A stretch of 64,000 nucleotides of DNA from Lactifluus volemus (Eukaryota; Basidiomycota; Agaricomycetes; Russulales; Russulaceae): positions 1-64,000 of the forward strand of contig WTXI01000174.1 in assembly GCA_022376515.1 (NCBI GenBank). Direction: 5' to 3'. Below, one piece after another: positions 23,260 to 32,689 of this stretch (positions within the stretch are counted from its first letter, which is position 1; the number at the start of each line of letters is the position of its first letter). The notes under the pieces are model-generated. The model ran no database searches, was not told the DNA's origin, and saw nothing but the letters and a program-made list of their open reading frames with translations. A program made the translations under genes and the position numbers.

Positions 23260-24123
23260 TGTAGGGTCAGCCTTGCAGCTGGCCGTGAAACCTCCATTCG
23301 TGTATCGTTGTACGCCTAACCCGTGCCTCCCTTCTCGTCTCGTCTCGTGCCACTTTCCCCATTTCCCACGGCTGGTTTTCAAGCTTTAGACCTCCTTCTC
23401 GCGACCTCGATCTTGATAGATAGGGCCACGATCGCCCTCAGCCACGACGCACCTACGCCTCGGCCATAGACCCACTCACTGCGGCCTCGCGCTGCACAGC
23501 GTTTTCTCTACTTTCTCTTTGTTTTCTTTCATGCCTCGTGCTTCCTGTGTTTCCCATTTCGATCTAGTTTACCTCGTGTTCCATTGTCCACTTGTTTTGG
23601 TGTTAACTTGTCTCCTCGTGCCTACCCTTCTGTCTTTCGTTTCAGGCTACGTTCCCCTTCTCTCCCCTACCTATAGACCCCCTTTTCCTCTCCCTTTCAT
23701 CCCCATCTCACTTCCGATGTTTCGTACTTACCTTCTCGCCCGTAGTCTTCATTCCGTTTACTTCGAAAATTACTTGATTCCCCGTTCTCGACGTGCTTCT
23801 GATTTTAGATTACACGGCTCAAATGTACTTAAATATGGCCTTTGAATGTACAAACGAGCCAGTGAAAAAAATGCCGCTCACTTCTGTTCTCGAAATCTTG
23901 CCTGATTCTAAGTTTTCCCTCAAGTTTCTTTGACTTCTTCTCCCTCAAAATCTCGTCTATTCTCCCTCTCGCCTCACTTATCTTGCTTAGATCCCTTAAC
24001 TTGGGACTTCTATGCGTTCTTCTCCCTCCTGCCACCGCTCTTCCTCTTTCTCCCCTTTTGCCCCTCTGATCCCTCTTCTCAACTCTATTTGAACTCACAA
24101 GCAGGGAGAGTTCCCCGCTTTCA
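23260..24123 (+). repeat. 3' LTR of the gypsy element (864 bp)
   Basis: Begins TGTAGGGTCAGCC directly after the purine-rich tract and ends CCCCGCTTTCA, followed by the GTAG target duplication. It is uninterrupted and so gives the reference for the position of solo LTR A in the 5' LTR. Confidence 0.9.
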
Positions 24124-24639
24124 GTAGAAAAGACAAAGCTCGCATATACTAGCGGTCATGGTACTCAAGAGTAGTAATAATGTCATCCCTGAGATTATGA
24201 GTGTGTATTCTGATTGGAAGGGGTGGCCAGACATCTCCCTCTACAGAAGTACAATCTGTGCAGTGAAGGCGTAGACTCGGATTGAGGCGGAGAGGGGAAG
24301 AAAACATGACATATCGACAACTTTTGCCCACAGCCCTTGCCACAAGTCTGGCCCATTCATGGCAGCCACTTGACGGAAGTCGGAGATTTTTAGGACAATT
24401 TCATCTGGGAGCTCTGTTGTTGTCACGCATGGGGAAACCTCCAAACATGCAGTACGTACTAGTTGTGACTCGGGATGTAAACAAAAGACGTATGATTACT
24501 TCCCTTATCATTCGCCCAGTATTGAGGCTCATCTACTGATCGGAAGAAGTTCGAGGAACGCCAGAGGTTCTAAATGAGAGACGCTAATAAGAGTGGAGTG
24601 CTTGAAAGCCAGTTACTTCTAAATTACGTATACCATAAG

Positions 24640-24777
24640 CGGAAATGTTACAGTCTGGAGGCAGAAAGAACTGATAAAAAGTAAAGATGGTATATCTTGT
24701 AGATGACATCAGGCGCGAAGTCAGTAAGGATAGAAGAACGCATTTAATTTGCAGCTCTAATAGCAATCACCATAACT
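24640..24777 (-). repeat. Conserved 3' flanking block, copy 2
   Basis: Directly 3' of F-box locus 5. It shares the CTTGTAGATGACA and GCGCGAAGTCAGTAAGGATAG core with the copy at 8.1 kb. The frame that is open in other copies has stops here. Confidence 0.6.
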
Positions 24778-25799
24778 TCAAGGGCGTGGCAGGCGGTGGA
24801 CAGCAATAGGGTGACCGGAATGCTGACGTGCAGCGATTATTCGTTCTATATCGTTCTCGAATACATCATGAAAAGGACTTTGGAGGTAGATATTTTGAAG
24901 TTCAGGTAACAACTCGGTGACACTTTCCCAAGCGAGCCAATATATGAAACGCCACCGTATCTTTCCAACAGATAAATGCAGGGTCCGAACAGCAGTGAAT
25001 GGTTGGAGAAGTACCGGCCATGGAGGATTGTGCGTCAGTAACTCCAAATCGTGACCGGTCCAGTGGCCCTCGAATCTGTCGGTTCGGATGTCAAGCTCTG
25101 TAACGCTGGAAAGGATAGGGAAAGACTGGGTGCATATCTGTGCCATAGACAAGACTTGTTTAGCTGGCACATACTTGCCCTCCATGATTACTAGTACCAG
25201 ATGGAAGAAGGGAACACTGTCATCATCTGCCCATACGTCTGCGGAGTCTGATTCGTAAAGTGTGATGGTGGCGTCATAGGGACCAAGGCGCAGGTCTGCA
25301 CGATTGAATGGCTCGGGTGTGAGTGACTGAGAGACTCGGATGACTGGTTGAATGCTGATGTGAGGCCCGAAGAATTTGACCGAGAAATTTTTGAGTTGGG
25401 GAACATCTATCTGAGCAAGGAGGTCCTCCAAATATTCACTGACACCACAAAATCGGAAATTTGTGAGAGCAGGGAGGAGTGTGTGTGTGACCGGCGGCGG
25501 GCCCTGGACCGTTCCGGCCTGGGATCGTCTAACCGAAAACGCGATGGAAAGGTGTGTGAGACGTGTCAGAGCGGAGAGGCCTGCGGTCATTGCCTCTGGT
25601 GAAATGTAGCCAATACCGGGTATATCAGGTATATTTAGAAGCGAGAGCTCGGAAAGGTCGTTGGAGGACAAAAGAAGTTGAGGAAATGTCGGAAATGGAA
25701 AGCCATCCAAAATAGCTGATCGTAGACGTGGGGCGGATCTCCCTAAGATCACATCGGCAGGCATCGGTGACTCGGAATACGGACCCCAGGGACAGGTCT

Positions 25800-26735
25800 T
25801 GTCACGGTTCGCAGGGACCGTGGCTCGAAGTGAGCGTCGTTCTGGTTGGCTATTTGCTGTAGCGAGTCGGACAAGACTGGCAACACCAAATAGTCGATTC
25901 TAGCACGCACAGGCAAGGTCCTGTGTGGAGTAGACTTGACTGTGCGAACTCTGGGTGTCTGTATCGCGCGAGACGGACTAGCGGGCCGGTTCACGCGATG
26001 GTCGGAGTTACCGTTCCCAAAGAGGATAGACGGTGGCAGATGGGTTAATGACGATGTGTAGGTTCAACCGCAACACGGGCGCGAGTGTAATTGGAATGCA
26101 AGAGATGCTCGCCTTCCAAGGACACTCGTGAGAGGTTGAACTAAGGTTCGAGGGCGGACGCGGGGTGAGAAGTGGGGACTACTTCTCACAGCGCGTTCGT
26201 ATTAGGGTTCAGGCGTCTGGGGACTTGTTGCACGGAAATGGAACAAGTTCACAGATGTCTGATCGTGGCGCGGAGTACCTGGATCAAGGTACGAAGAGGG
26301 GATTCACAAGAAGAGAGGAGGAAGATGCGATGCGAGTGTGAGCAAGAGACAATGAACTGCGATTCTAGACGAAGCTGAAGCTGGGGCTTTAGCTCGTCTA
26401 CAGGGCCCTATTTATGCGTACAGAGGGCCAGCCAACTATCCTACAAAGGTCACAGTACAGTAGCGAAGTCAAGACGATTGACTAAGGACCTGAGTCAGTT
26501 CTGATGACTCAAGAACTGACTCAGTGCGTCTGACTCAAGATCTGAGTCAAGAACGCTGACTCAAGATTTGAGTCATGATCCCTGAGTCAAATACACGTCC
26601 AAAACGGCGATGCACAGCCCCTAGAAGTCGAACAGAAGGGGCTGGCCAAGGAAAGGGATCCTAGGTCACAACACAAGTCGAAAATCAGATGGAAAACAGT
26701 AAGGAATGGGCCGGGCGGCCCGCATAACCGTAACA
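25800..26735 (-). mobile_element. Solo LTR, family B, copy 1 (936 bp)
   Basis: On the minus strand it starts TGTTACGGTTATG and ends AACCGTGACA. The 5-bp duplication GGTCT is perfect (25795-25799 and 26736-26740). It lies within the coding part of F-box locus 5. Its upstream part carries the bZIP-site array. Confidence 0.92.
26491..26589 (-). promoter_or_regulatory. TGA(C/G)TCA array in LTR B copy 1
   Basis: Eight perfect copies of the 7-bp palindrome-like TGACTCA/TGAGTCA in 99 bp, with spacing alternating between 14 and 12 nt. This is the consensus site of Gcn4/AP-1-type bZIP factors. It lies upstream of an ATAAATAG-like TATA element in the LTR's own orientation. Confidence 0.8.
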
Positions 26736-27026
26736 GGTCTGAATGCGGAGACTCAGGCTGGTCAGTGTAGGGAACGACCTCTTCATCACTGCGGCCAGAC
26801 TCAGATAGTTTGAGTATGGTAGGTTGAGAGTGATTCCGCATATGCGGTCATGGTGCTTGGCGAGTGCAACCATGATTCTATTCCCAAGTCTGCCAGTATG
26901 ATAGTAAGAACCAACTTCAATCGGAAAGGGCGGCCAGATATCCAACATCTCTCTCACGTGTCCACTACTTGTGCAGTAAACATCAGTAAACCTAACAAAA
27001 ACTTTTTTGGGCTTGCTCAAGCTTGC

Positions 27027-27631
27027 TGTTATGGACTGACACGTGTTTGCTGACTCATACTATACATTTTCGGACTGATGACTCATTTCTGCTGACTCCC
27101 TCACTTATGCGAATGGACTGCCGATCACTTTGTTTCAGATCGCTTACTTATTTTTCTCACGATACAGCCTCACACAGCACTGTACAGCCGCAAGTAACAG
27201 CCACATGCACAGGATGACTCGCTGATTCCTGAAACATGTTTCAAACCCTGAAAGCTGTACAAAGGTCACAGCCCCTACGGCTGTGTACATAGCCTCGTCT
27301 TCTTATATATAAACCTTGTACTTTCTGCCCTAGAGACCTTAAGTCTCAGTTTTGTTTCGCAATCCAAGTCTTCTATCTATTAGAACCTTGCTTGCCTAGA
27401 AGCATCAGACCTGAGAGAACCCTCTTGACATCACGCTCTTCGACTTCTTGACACTTTGGTCTTATCCCTAAGCCCAAAGCCCTTGACCTCTGAAACGCTC
27501 TTGACTTAGTCGTTTACTAAGTCTCATCTTTATCGAACCTTTGATCTTGACTTGCACGTCTTGCAAGTCTAGTTCTTGACTTCACGAACGAACGTACACT
27601 TCGTACAAAGGTCCCACTTGGAACCTTAACA
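27027..27631 (-). mobile_element. Solo LTR, family A, copy 3 (605 bp)
   Basis: Inverted relative to copies 1 and 2 but the same length and ends. It is flanked by a perfect CTTGC duplication (27022-27026 and 27632-27636), within a palindromic CTTGCTCAAGCTTGAGCAAG context near the left end of the TIR element. Confidence 0.92.
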
Positions 27632-27953
27632 CTTGCTCAAGCTTGAGCAAGCTTAAAAGCACACAAAATTGCGAAAGTTCTCAAGGAACCTAAATTTTAC
27701 CAAAAAGTTTGCTTTCAACTATATTCTCAAAAAGTAAATAAGTTGACAAAGTTCATAAAAGTGATCAAAAGTCATAAAAGTGTCTGAAGTGAAAAAGTGT
27801 CTTTCATCAGTGCTGAAACTAGCAAGGCAGGGAATCCAGAGAAACAAAGGTGAGAACCCTAGATATGATGAAGATACAGGTATGTGGAGAGTGTGCCCTG
27901 AATGTGATGAAGAGGGTCAGTGGCCAATCCAGATTATCCATCTTGACACCATA

Positions 27954-28889
27954 TGTTACGGTTATGCAGGCCATTCGGCCCATTCCTTACTGTTTTCCGT
28001 CTGATTTTCGACTTGTGTTGTGACCTAGGATCCCTTTCCTTGGCCAGCCCCCTTCTGTCTGCTTCTAGGGGCTGTGCATCGCCGTTTTGGACGTGTATTT
28101 GACTCAGGGATCATGACTCAAATCTTGAGTCAGCGTTCGTGACTCAGATCTTGAGTCAGACGCACTGAGTCAGTTCTTGAGTCATCAGAACTGACTCAGG
28201 TCCTTAGTCAATCGTCTTGACTTCGCTACTGTACTGTGACCTTTGTAGGATAGTTGGCTGGCCCTCTGTACGCATAAATAGGGCCCTGTAGACGAGCTAA
28301 AGCCCCAGCTTCAGCTTCGTCTAGAATCGCAGTTCATTGTCTCCTGCTCACACTCGCATCGCATCTTCCTCCTCTCTTCTTGTGAATCCCCTCTTCGTAC
28401 CTTGATCTAGGTACTTCGCACCACGATCAGACATCTGTGAACTTGTTCCATTTCTGTGCAACAAGTCCCCAGACGCCTGAACCCTAATACGAATGCGCTG
28501 TGAGAAGTAGTCCCCACTTCTCACCCCGCATCCGCCCTTGAACCTTAGTTCAACCTCTCACGAGTGTCCTTGGAAGGCGAGCATCTCTTGCATTCCAATT
28601 ACACTCGTGCCCGTGTTGCGGTTGAACCTACACATCGTCATTAACCCATCTGCCACCGTCTATCCCTTTTGGGAATGGTAACTCCGACCATCGCGTGCGC
28701 CGGTCCGCTAGTCCGTCTCGCGCGACACAGACACCCAGAGTTTGCACAGTCAAGTCTACTCCACACAGGACCTTGCCTGCGCGTGCTAGAATCGACTATT
28801 TGGTGTTGCTAGTCTTGTCTGACTCGCCACAGCAAATAGCCAACCAGAACGACGCTCACTTCGAGCCACGGTCCCTGCGAACCGTGACA
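27954..28889 (+). mobile_element. Solo LTR, family B, copy 2 (936 bp)
   Basis: Perfect 5-bp duplication CCATA (27949-27953 and 28890-28894). It has the same ends and exact length as copy 1, in the opposite orientation, and sits inside the TIR element. ATAAATAG at 28274-28281 is a likely TATA box about 75 bp after the bZIP-site array. Confidence 0.92.
28100..28198 (+). promoter_or_regulatory. TGA(C/G)TCA array in LTR B copy 2
   Basis: Sites start at 28100, 28114, 28126, 28140, 28152, 28166, 28178 and 28192: exactly 14, 12, 14, 12, 14, 12 and 14 nt apart. A ninth, degenerate site (TTAGTCA) follows. Regular alternation implies an ancestral 26-bp unit with two sites, amplified four times. Confidence 0.82.
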
Positions 28890-29369
28890 CCATACTTTGT
28901 GGTATACATCTTCTACCATGCTATGGAGAGGGGTTACTTCAATTGGACTTGACTTATAGCAATGCCCTTGATGCTTGTGATTCATATTTTATAAACCAAT
29001 TTATTGACTGCCAACTTTTTTACTTTTTTACTTGTTTGCTTTCGAAAGTGGAAAAGACCGGAAGTTTTTGCACCATTTACTGATGAAGGCGTAGATCGAG
29101 GCCGAGTGGGGATGAAAATATCACATATCACCATTGTTGGCATACGTGCACCAATACACACCATTCCCTTTGCCATTCCCACCATGGCGCGCTTAACAGC
29201 CTGGGGTCCATGATGGCCGCTCGGCAAAAGTCGAAGATCTCTAGGAGGAGTTCATCTGGTAATAAATTGATTGTCACACGTGGCGAGATTTGGCCTAGAT
29301 CACACAGGTGAGCGATCATCGTAGACACTAAGAAAAAGACATACCGTTCTTTCCTGTAGCATTTGACAT

Positions 29370-30069
29370 GCCTTTTTTGCCTTTCTGCATTATAGCGCTT
29401 CAAGTTATAAAGGCCAACAAATCTAACTTAGTCGGAGGGTTCGGAACACCAGAGGTTCTAACTGGTGAGAGATGTTAGAAATATTTGATTGAAACTTGAA
29501 GAGAACTGATGCACTTTCGGGCAAGTATGATTGTAAGTTACAAGAGGAGTTGGCGTGGGGATGTCCTAACCCCTATGCGATCAGCTTGTCACGCTATGTC
29601 ACACACCATATTTCTGGCTGTTCTGTCGGAGTGCGCGCGCTACAGTATACTGTATTGCCACTTTTGTAACGTGGTAAACTCCGACATAGGCAGGCGTTGT
29701 TTCATGCTGTTTTTTATTTCACTACACACTATGGTTTCTACCAAAAAAAATCATGGAATATGGTAAAACGTGGTACTAAATTGGAGTGATCCGAAAGGGT
29801 CTCACTCGTTCGTTTCCCTCGTGAATTACTGGGAATGTATGGAATCCGAATCGCAAACGAAACCGCTGCATCGTTTGTCAAATATTTCGTATTACTGTGA
29901 ACATTTCCTCGTGAAACGAACAACATTTGATGTGCCGATGCTAGGAGAGACTGTCATGGGCCAGATTCGGAAAAAGGCAAAGAAATACAAGACAAGTGGC
30001 GTAAACAACACTGGCCACAAAGTCAGTAAAAGATAGAACACCAAAACACCGATAGACTTGCGCTAATAA
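29370..30069. other. Intergenic between F-box loci 5 and 6
   Basis: No recognisable gene. It carries the presumed promoter of locus 5 on its left and the 3' flank of locus 6 on its right. The part at about 29.86-29.96 kb resembles the flanks of the third LTR B (42.30-42.38 and 43.31-43.33 kb) and so shows the empty version of that insertion site. Confidence 0.5.
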
Positions 30070-31580
30070 CTACCAGTCACGATATGGCAGGCGGTGGACT
30101 GTGACTGTGTGGCCAGAATGCTGGCGTCCAGTGATGAATAGCTCTATGGCTTTCTCCTCGGCTGACCCTCGCTGATAGCTGGGAGGGTAGAGATGACGGA
30201 GTTCAGGTAACACCTCAGTGACACTTTCCCCAGTGTGTCCTAGCAGCGAACATAGGATCAAAGGGTACACGACGTCACGCAACCGCAGGGTCCGAACAGC
30301 GGTGAATGGGCGAAACAGTACGAGACACTCAGAATGGATGCTCATGTCCTCGAAACTCAAGTCCTCCGAATCTGAATCCGAGTCGTACTCAAAAAAGGAC
30401 CAGTCGCTCCTGATGTTGAGTTCGGTAACACTGGAAAGTAGTGGGGAAAGGGTGCATATCTGTCCCATAGATGGGGTTTGGTAACCTGGCTCCTGTAGGA
30501 AACAAAAGTTGAGCGTTTCAGAGACAAAATCTGCGCCCTCTGACTGGTAAAGTCGGATGTCGACTTCATGAGTGCTAAATGTCACCTCTGCAAAAAGGAA
30601 GGGCCCGAGCGGGAGTGAGTGAGTGATGACTTGTCGGATGTCAAACACGCGCGGCTCATACTCGTACGTGATCGAGAGAGATTCGAGATGAGGGACCTCT
30701 ATTCGAGCCAAGAGGTTCTCCGAGTACTCGTTGGCGTCTTGAAACTTAAACACCGTAAGAACTGGGAGGACGGCGCGTGTGAGCGGGGGTGGGGGTGGGG
30801 GTGGGGGTGGGGGTGCAAGTCGGATCGCTCCGAGGTTTTCGAACGAGATTTCAAGGTACGTGAGCTTGGTCAGGGCGGAGAGGACTGTGACCATCGTCTC
30901 GGGTGAAATATAACCACGTTTGGGTATCTCTTCAAGGCGGAGCTCGGAAAGGTCATTGCAGGACAAAAGAAACTGAGGTAAGGTCGGAAATGGAACACCC
31001 CTCAAAGTGAGTGATTGTAGACTTGGGGCGGATCCACCTAAGAACGTAATTGGAAGCGCCGGCTGTGGTTCGAGCCCCGACCAAATATTACTCCACTCTA
31101 AGCGAAGACATGTCAGCGCCGGGAATGGCTTATGCATCACTGTGGGCAACCTCCCACAGTCTTCGCCTGAGACCGTGAAATGTATTTTGCATATGCGGTC
31201 ATGCTGTTCAAGTGCAGAAACGATGTTATCCGAGTCCTGAAGACCGTAACAGGATACTTCGATAGGAAGGTGCGGCCAGACATCCAACATCGTCCTCACG
31301 GGAGTTTTGCCTGAATAATAAACACGCAGGTCGAGGAGGAGAGGGGATGAAAATATGACATATCGCCATCTTTGGCATACATGCACAAGATTATGCCAAA
31401 CCTTTGGCCATCGCGAACATGACTTAGAAGTAATCACTTGGCGACAGAAGTCGAAAATCTTTAGAAGAATTTCATCTGGGAGGATGCCGATTGTCACACG
31501 TCGGGAAATTTCGTCTAGAAAACACAAGTCACCACCGTGAGCACGAAAAAATAACTTGAACATGACATACGATTCCTCAT
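30070..31580 (-). CDS. F-box/LRR-like protein (locus 6), intact
   Basis: A 484-residue protein from complement(30070..31514, 31571..31580). Exon 1 is only 10 nt (Met-Arg-Asn plus one base) and the 56-nt intron has GTATGT and TAG ends. The first ATG of the longer open frame (31563) lies inside the intron and is therefore not chosen. The F-box is LPDEILLKIFDFCRQVI followed by LVHVCQRWRYVIFSSPLLLDL. Leu-rich segments continue to LPELRHLY and a conserved C-terminal HSGHTVTVHRLPYRD. It is the first gene of a duplicated two-gene unit; the matching copy at 8.2-9.8 kb is broken. A poly-proline run encoded by a hexanucleotide repeat is specific to this copy. Confidence 0.85.
30785..30814 (-). repeat. 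In-frame hexanucleotide repeat (five GGGGGT units)
   Basis: Five tandem GGGGGT units on the plus strand encode about ten extra prolines in F-box locus 6 (APPPP..PLTRAV). Paralogues have one or two units at the same place. Whole six-base steps keep the frame. Confidence 0.85.
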
Positions 31581-32689
31581 GAATGAAGCTTGAATGGGGC
31601 TGATGAACGTTCGGGTTAAGTTGGCTTACACGTGCATAGGGGTTACATTCTCCGCCAACTGGTGTTGGTTCGGCTTGGCGGCTTCACAGCTCGGTTGCCG
31701 TGTCGAGCCGATTCGAGTCCACCGCATTGAGGACATCTATCCGATAGCCCAAAAATACACGAATGTATCACAAGTAATATGTCAGTATAAGAGGAGAACT
31801 ACCACAACAATTAAGACAGGGTGCGCATGGGAAGCAAGCGAGGGGGTACTAAACTTCTCACTGGTCTATACCCGCCTTGAGGGTAGACTCTTTATGAGCG
31901 GCGTCCGAGTCTTTGGAATAACCATTACTACCTCGTGTGTTGAGTGTGTATAACGTGCACGCGTGTCATCTGATGTATCAAAAAAATAAGAGGCAAAAGA
32001 AAGGGATAAGGCGTGGACTCGGAGACGAATATCGAGAGCACGGAAACTCGTTCACGATCAACGATATGAGCAAGAGACGAGAGCTCGGTGACGGGATAGG
32101 TGTGGAGATGGGTCTAGGAAAATAGAATTCTAACGATGCTAGGCGTGCATAGCCGGGCTTGTGCAGATGCCAGCTTCGACTTCGTACAGATCGACACACA
32201 TTATCACCCGGGCCGCTTCACACCCCCCACTGGCATGTCGAGTGGACAGTCGTTTCGTCATCCACGCTCTCTTTTTCGTCGCCACCATCAGTATTCTCCA
32301 CCTCTACCCAGGGTACTAGTGTGCATGTCACATGAGGGTATGCTGATGCCAGAGACGCCGATGGTGACCAGTGCCCAAGTTTTGTGCTGGTCACAGGTGG
32401 AGTGCTGAGATCACCACCGCTATAGGCATCCATTTCCCTATCGTGCGGTTCGACATGTTATGGACACGCTATCATGGTGATAATACGGAACTAGACGTAC
32501 GTTCGCATAATGTGAGTAGATATAAAACTTGGATGCTACAGTTACACCAGTTACGACGACGCAGGGAATATAGATGATAATGGTGATTTCGTGGGACATG
32601 CAATAGAAATGAATAAGGCGGAAAATAAAAACAGATGGACACTAGTTGAGATGAGCGCTACGTATGACGCGGCAGCAAATGTCGGTCAG
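31581..32689. other. Intergenic block, copy of 9.77-10.90 kb
   Basis: The second copy of the spacer between the two genes of the duplicated F-box unit. A minus-strand coding-like stretch near 32.22-32.31 kb ends in GGDEKESVDDETTV plus a few residues and a stop. It matches the 10.4-kb copy with an in-frame 3-nt length change. Otherwise no gene is seen. Confidence 0.55.

Larger units (their letters stand above)
14296..24123 (+). mobile_element. Ty3/gypsy LTR retrotransposon, full length but decayed
   Basis: Both LTRs, gag, protease, RT-RNase H and integrase are present in gypsy order. Flanking GTAG (14292-14295 and 24124-24127) is a 4-bp target duplication; the paralogue near 0.94 kb shows the unoccupied site (TTGATAGAAAAG). 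Without the two solo LTRs and their duplications the element is about 8.6 kb. After the 5' LTR the presumed primer site begins AATTGGCTGCCCC, and the purine-rich GAGGAGA directly precedes the 3' LTR. Stops and frame changes in gag and before RT, plus two LTR insertions, make this copy defective. Confidence 0.9.
14200..24545 (-). pseudogene. F-box gene relic 4, split by the gypsy element
   Basis: The left piece (14200-14291) and right piece (24128-24545) join into the same sequence as relic 1: GCAATCTGCTATGTTCC on the left continues as GAAAAGACAAAGCTCGCATA on the right. The right piece encodes the F-box N-terminus (ELPDEIVLKISDFRQVAAMN) and then LPLRLNPSLRLHCTDCTS in another frame. The intron donor is ATACGT instead of GTACGT. 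Only the N-terminal quarter of the gene remains, so it was already truncated before or during the insertion. Confidence 0.75.
27780..28985 (+). pseudogene. Transposon-associated ORF remnant, split by LTR B
   Basis: Before the LTR the frame reads NPRYDEDTGMWRVCPECDEE and then WPIQIIHLDTI. After the LTR (from 28895) it continues as LCGIHLLPCYGEGLLQLDL, then ALDACDSYFINQFIDC. The join across the LTR is collinear once the CCATA duplication is removed. From memory, the combination of a gated GxHLLPxYGxGF stretch and a SYFxNxFIDxH stretch is common in ORFs carried by agaricomycete DNA transposons (Plavaka/KDZ-like contexts). The exact family is not certain. Only the C-terminal end survives. Confidence 0.45.
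26981..29085. mobile_element. TIR element carrying two solo LTRs (about 554 bp net)
   Basis: Ends are inverted: CATCAGTAAA at the left, TTTACTGATG at the right, with a second matching block (AAAAACTT / AAGTTTTT) a few bases inside. AA flanks both ends. The intact paralogue at about 40.04 kb shows the empty site GTGCAGTAAAGGCGTAG, which fits a 2-bp AA duplication. Without the 605-bp and 936-bp LTRs and their duplications the element is about 554 bp, so it is a deletion derivative. A remnant ORF inside suggests descent from a larger agaricomycete DNA transposon. Confidence 0.72.
24778..29369 (-). pseudogene. F-box gene (locus 5) broken by nested transposons
   Basis: Three collinear pieces make up nearly a whole gene: the C-terminal part 24778-25799, a middle part 26741-26980 and the N-terminal part 29086-29369. 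The last includes a 25-nt exon 1 (ATG at 29369) and a phase-1 intron. Together they sum to about 1.54 kb, close to the 1535-bp intact paralogue at 33.7-35.2 kb. The pieces encode LPDELLLEIFDFCRAAIM, REMLDIWPPFPIEV and SDPRLRS-type LRR segments up to HPIAVHRLPRP. A solo LTR B separates the first two pieces. A TIR element with two LTRs inside separates the last two. The gene appears to have been near full length before the insertions. Confidence 0.85.
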
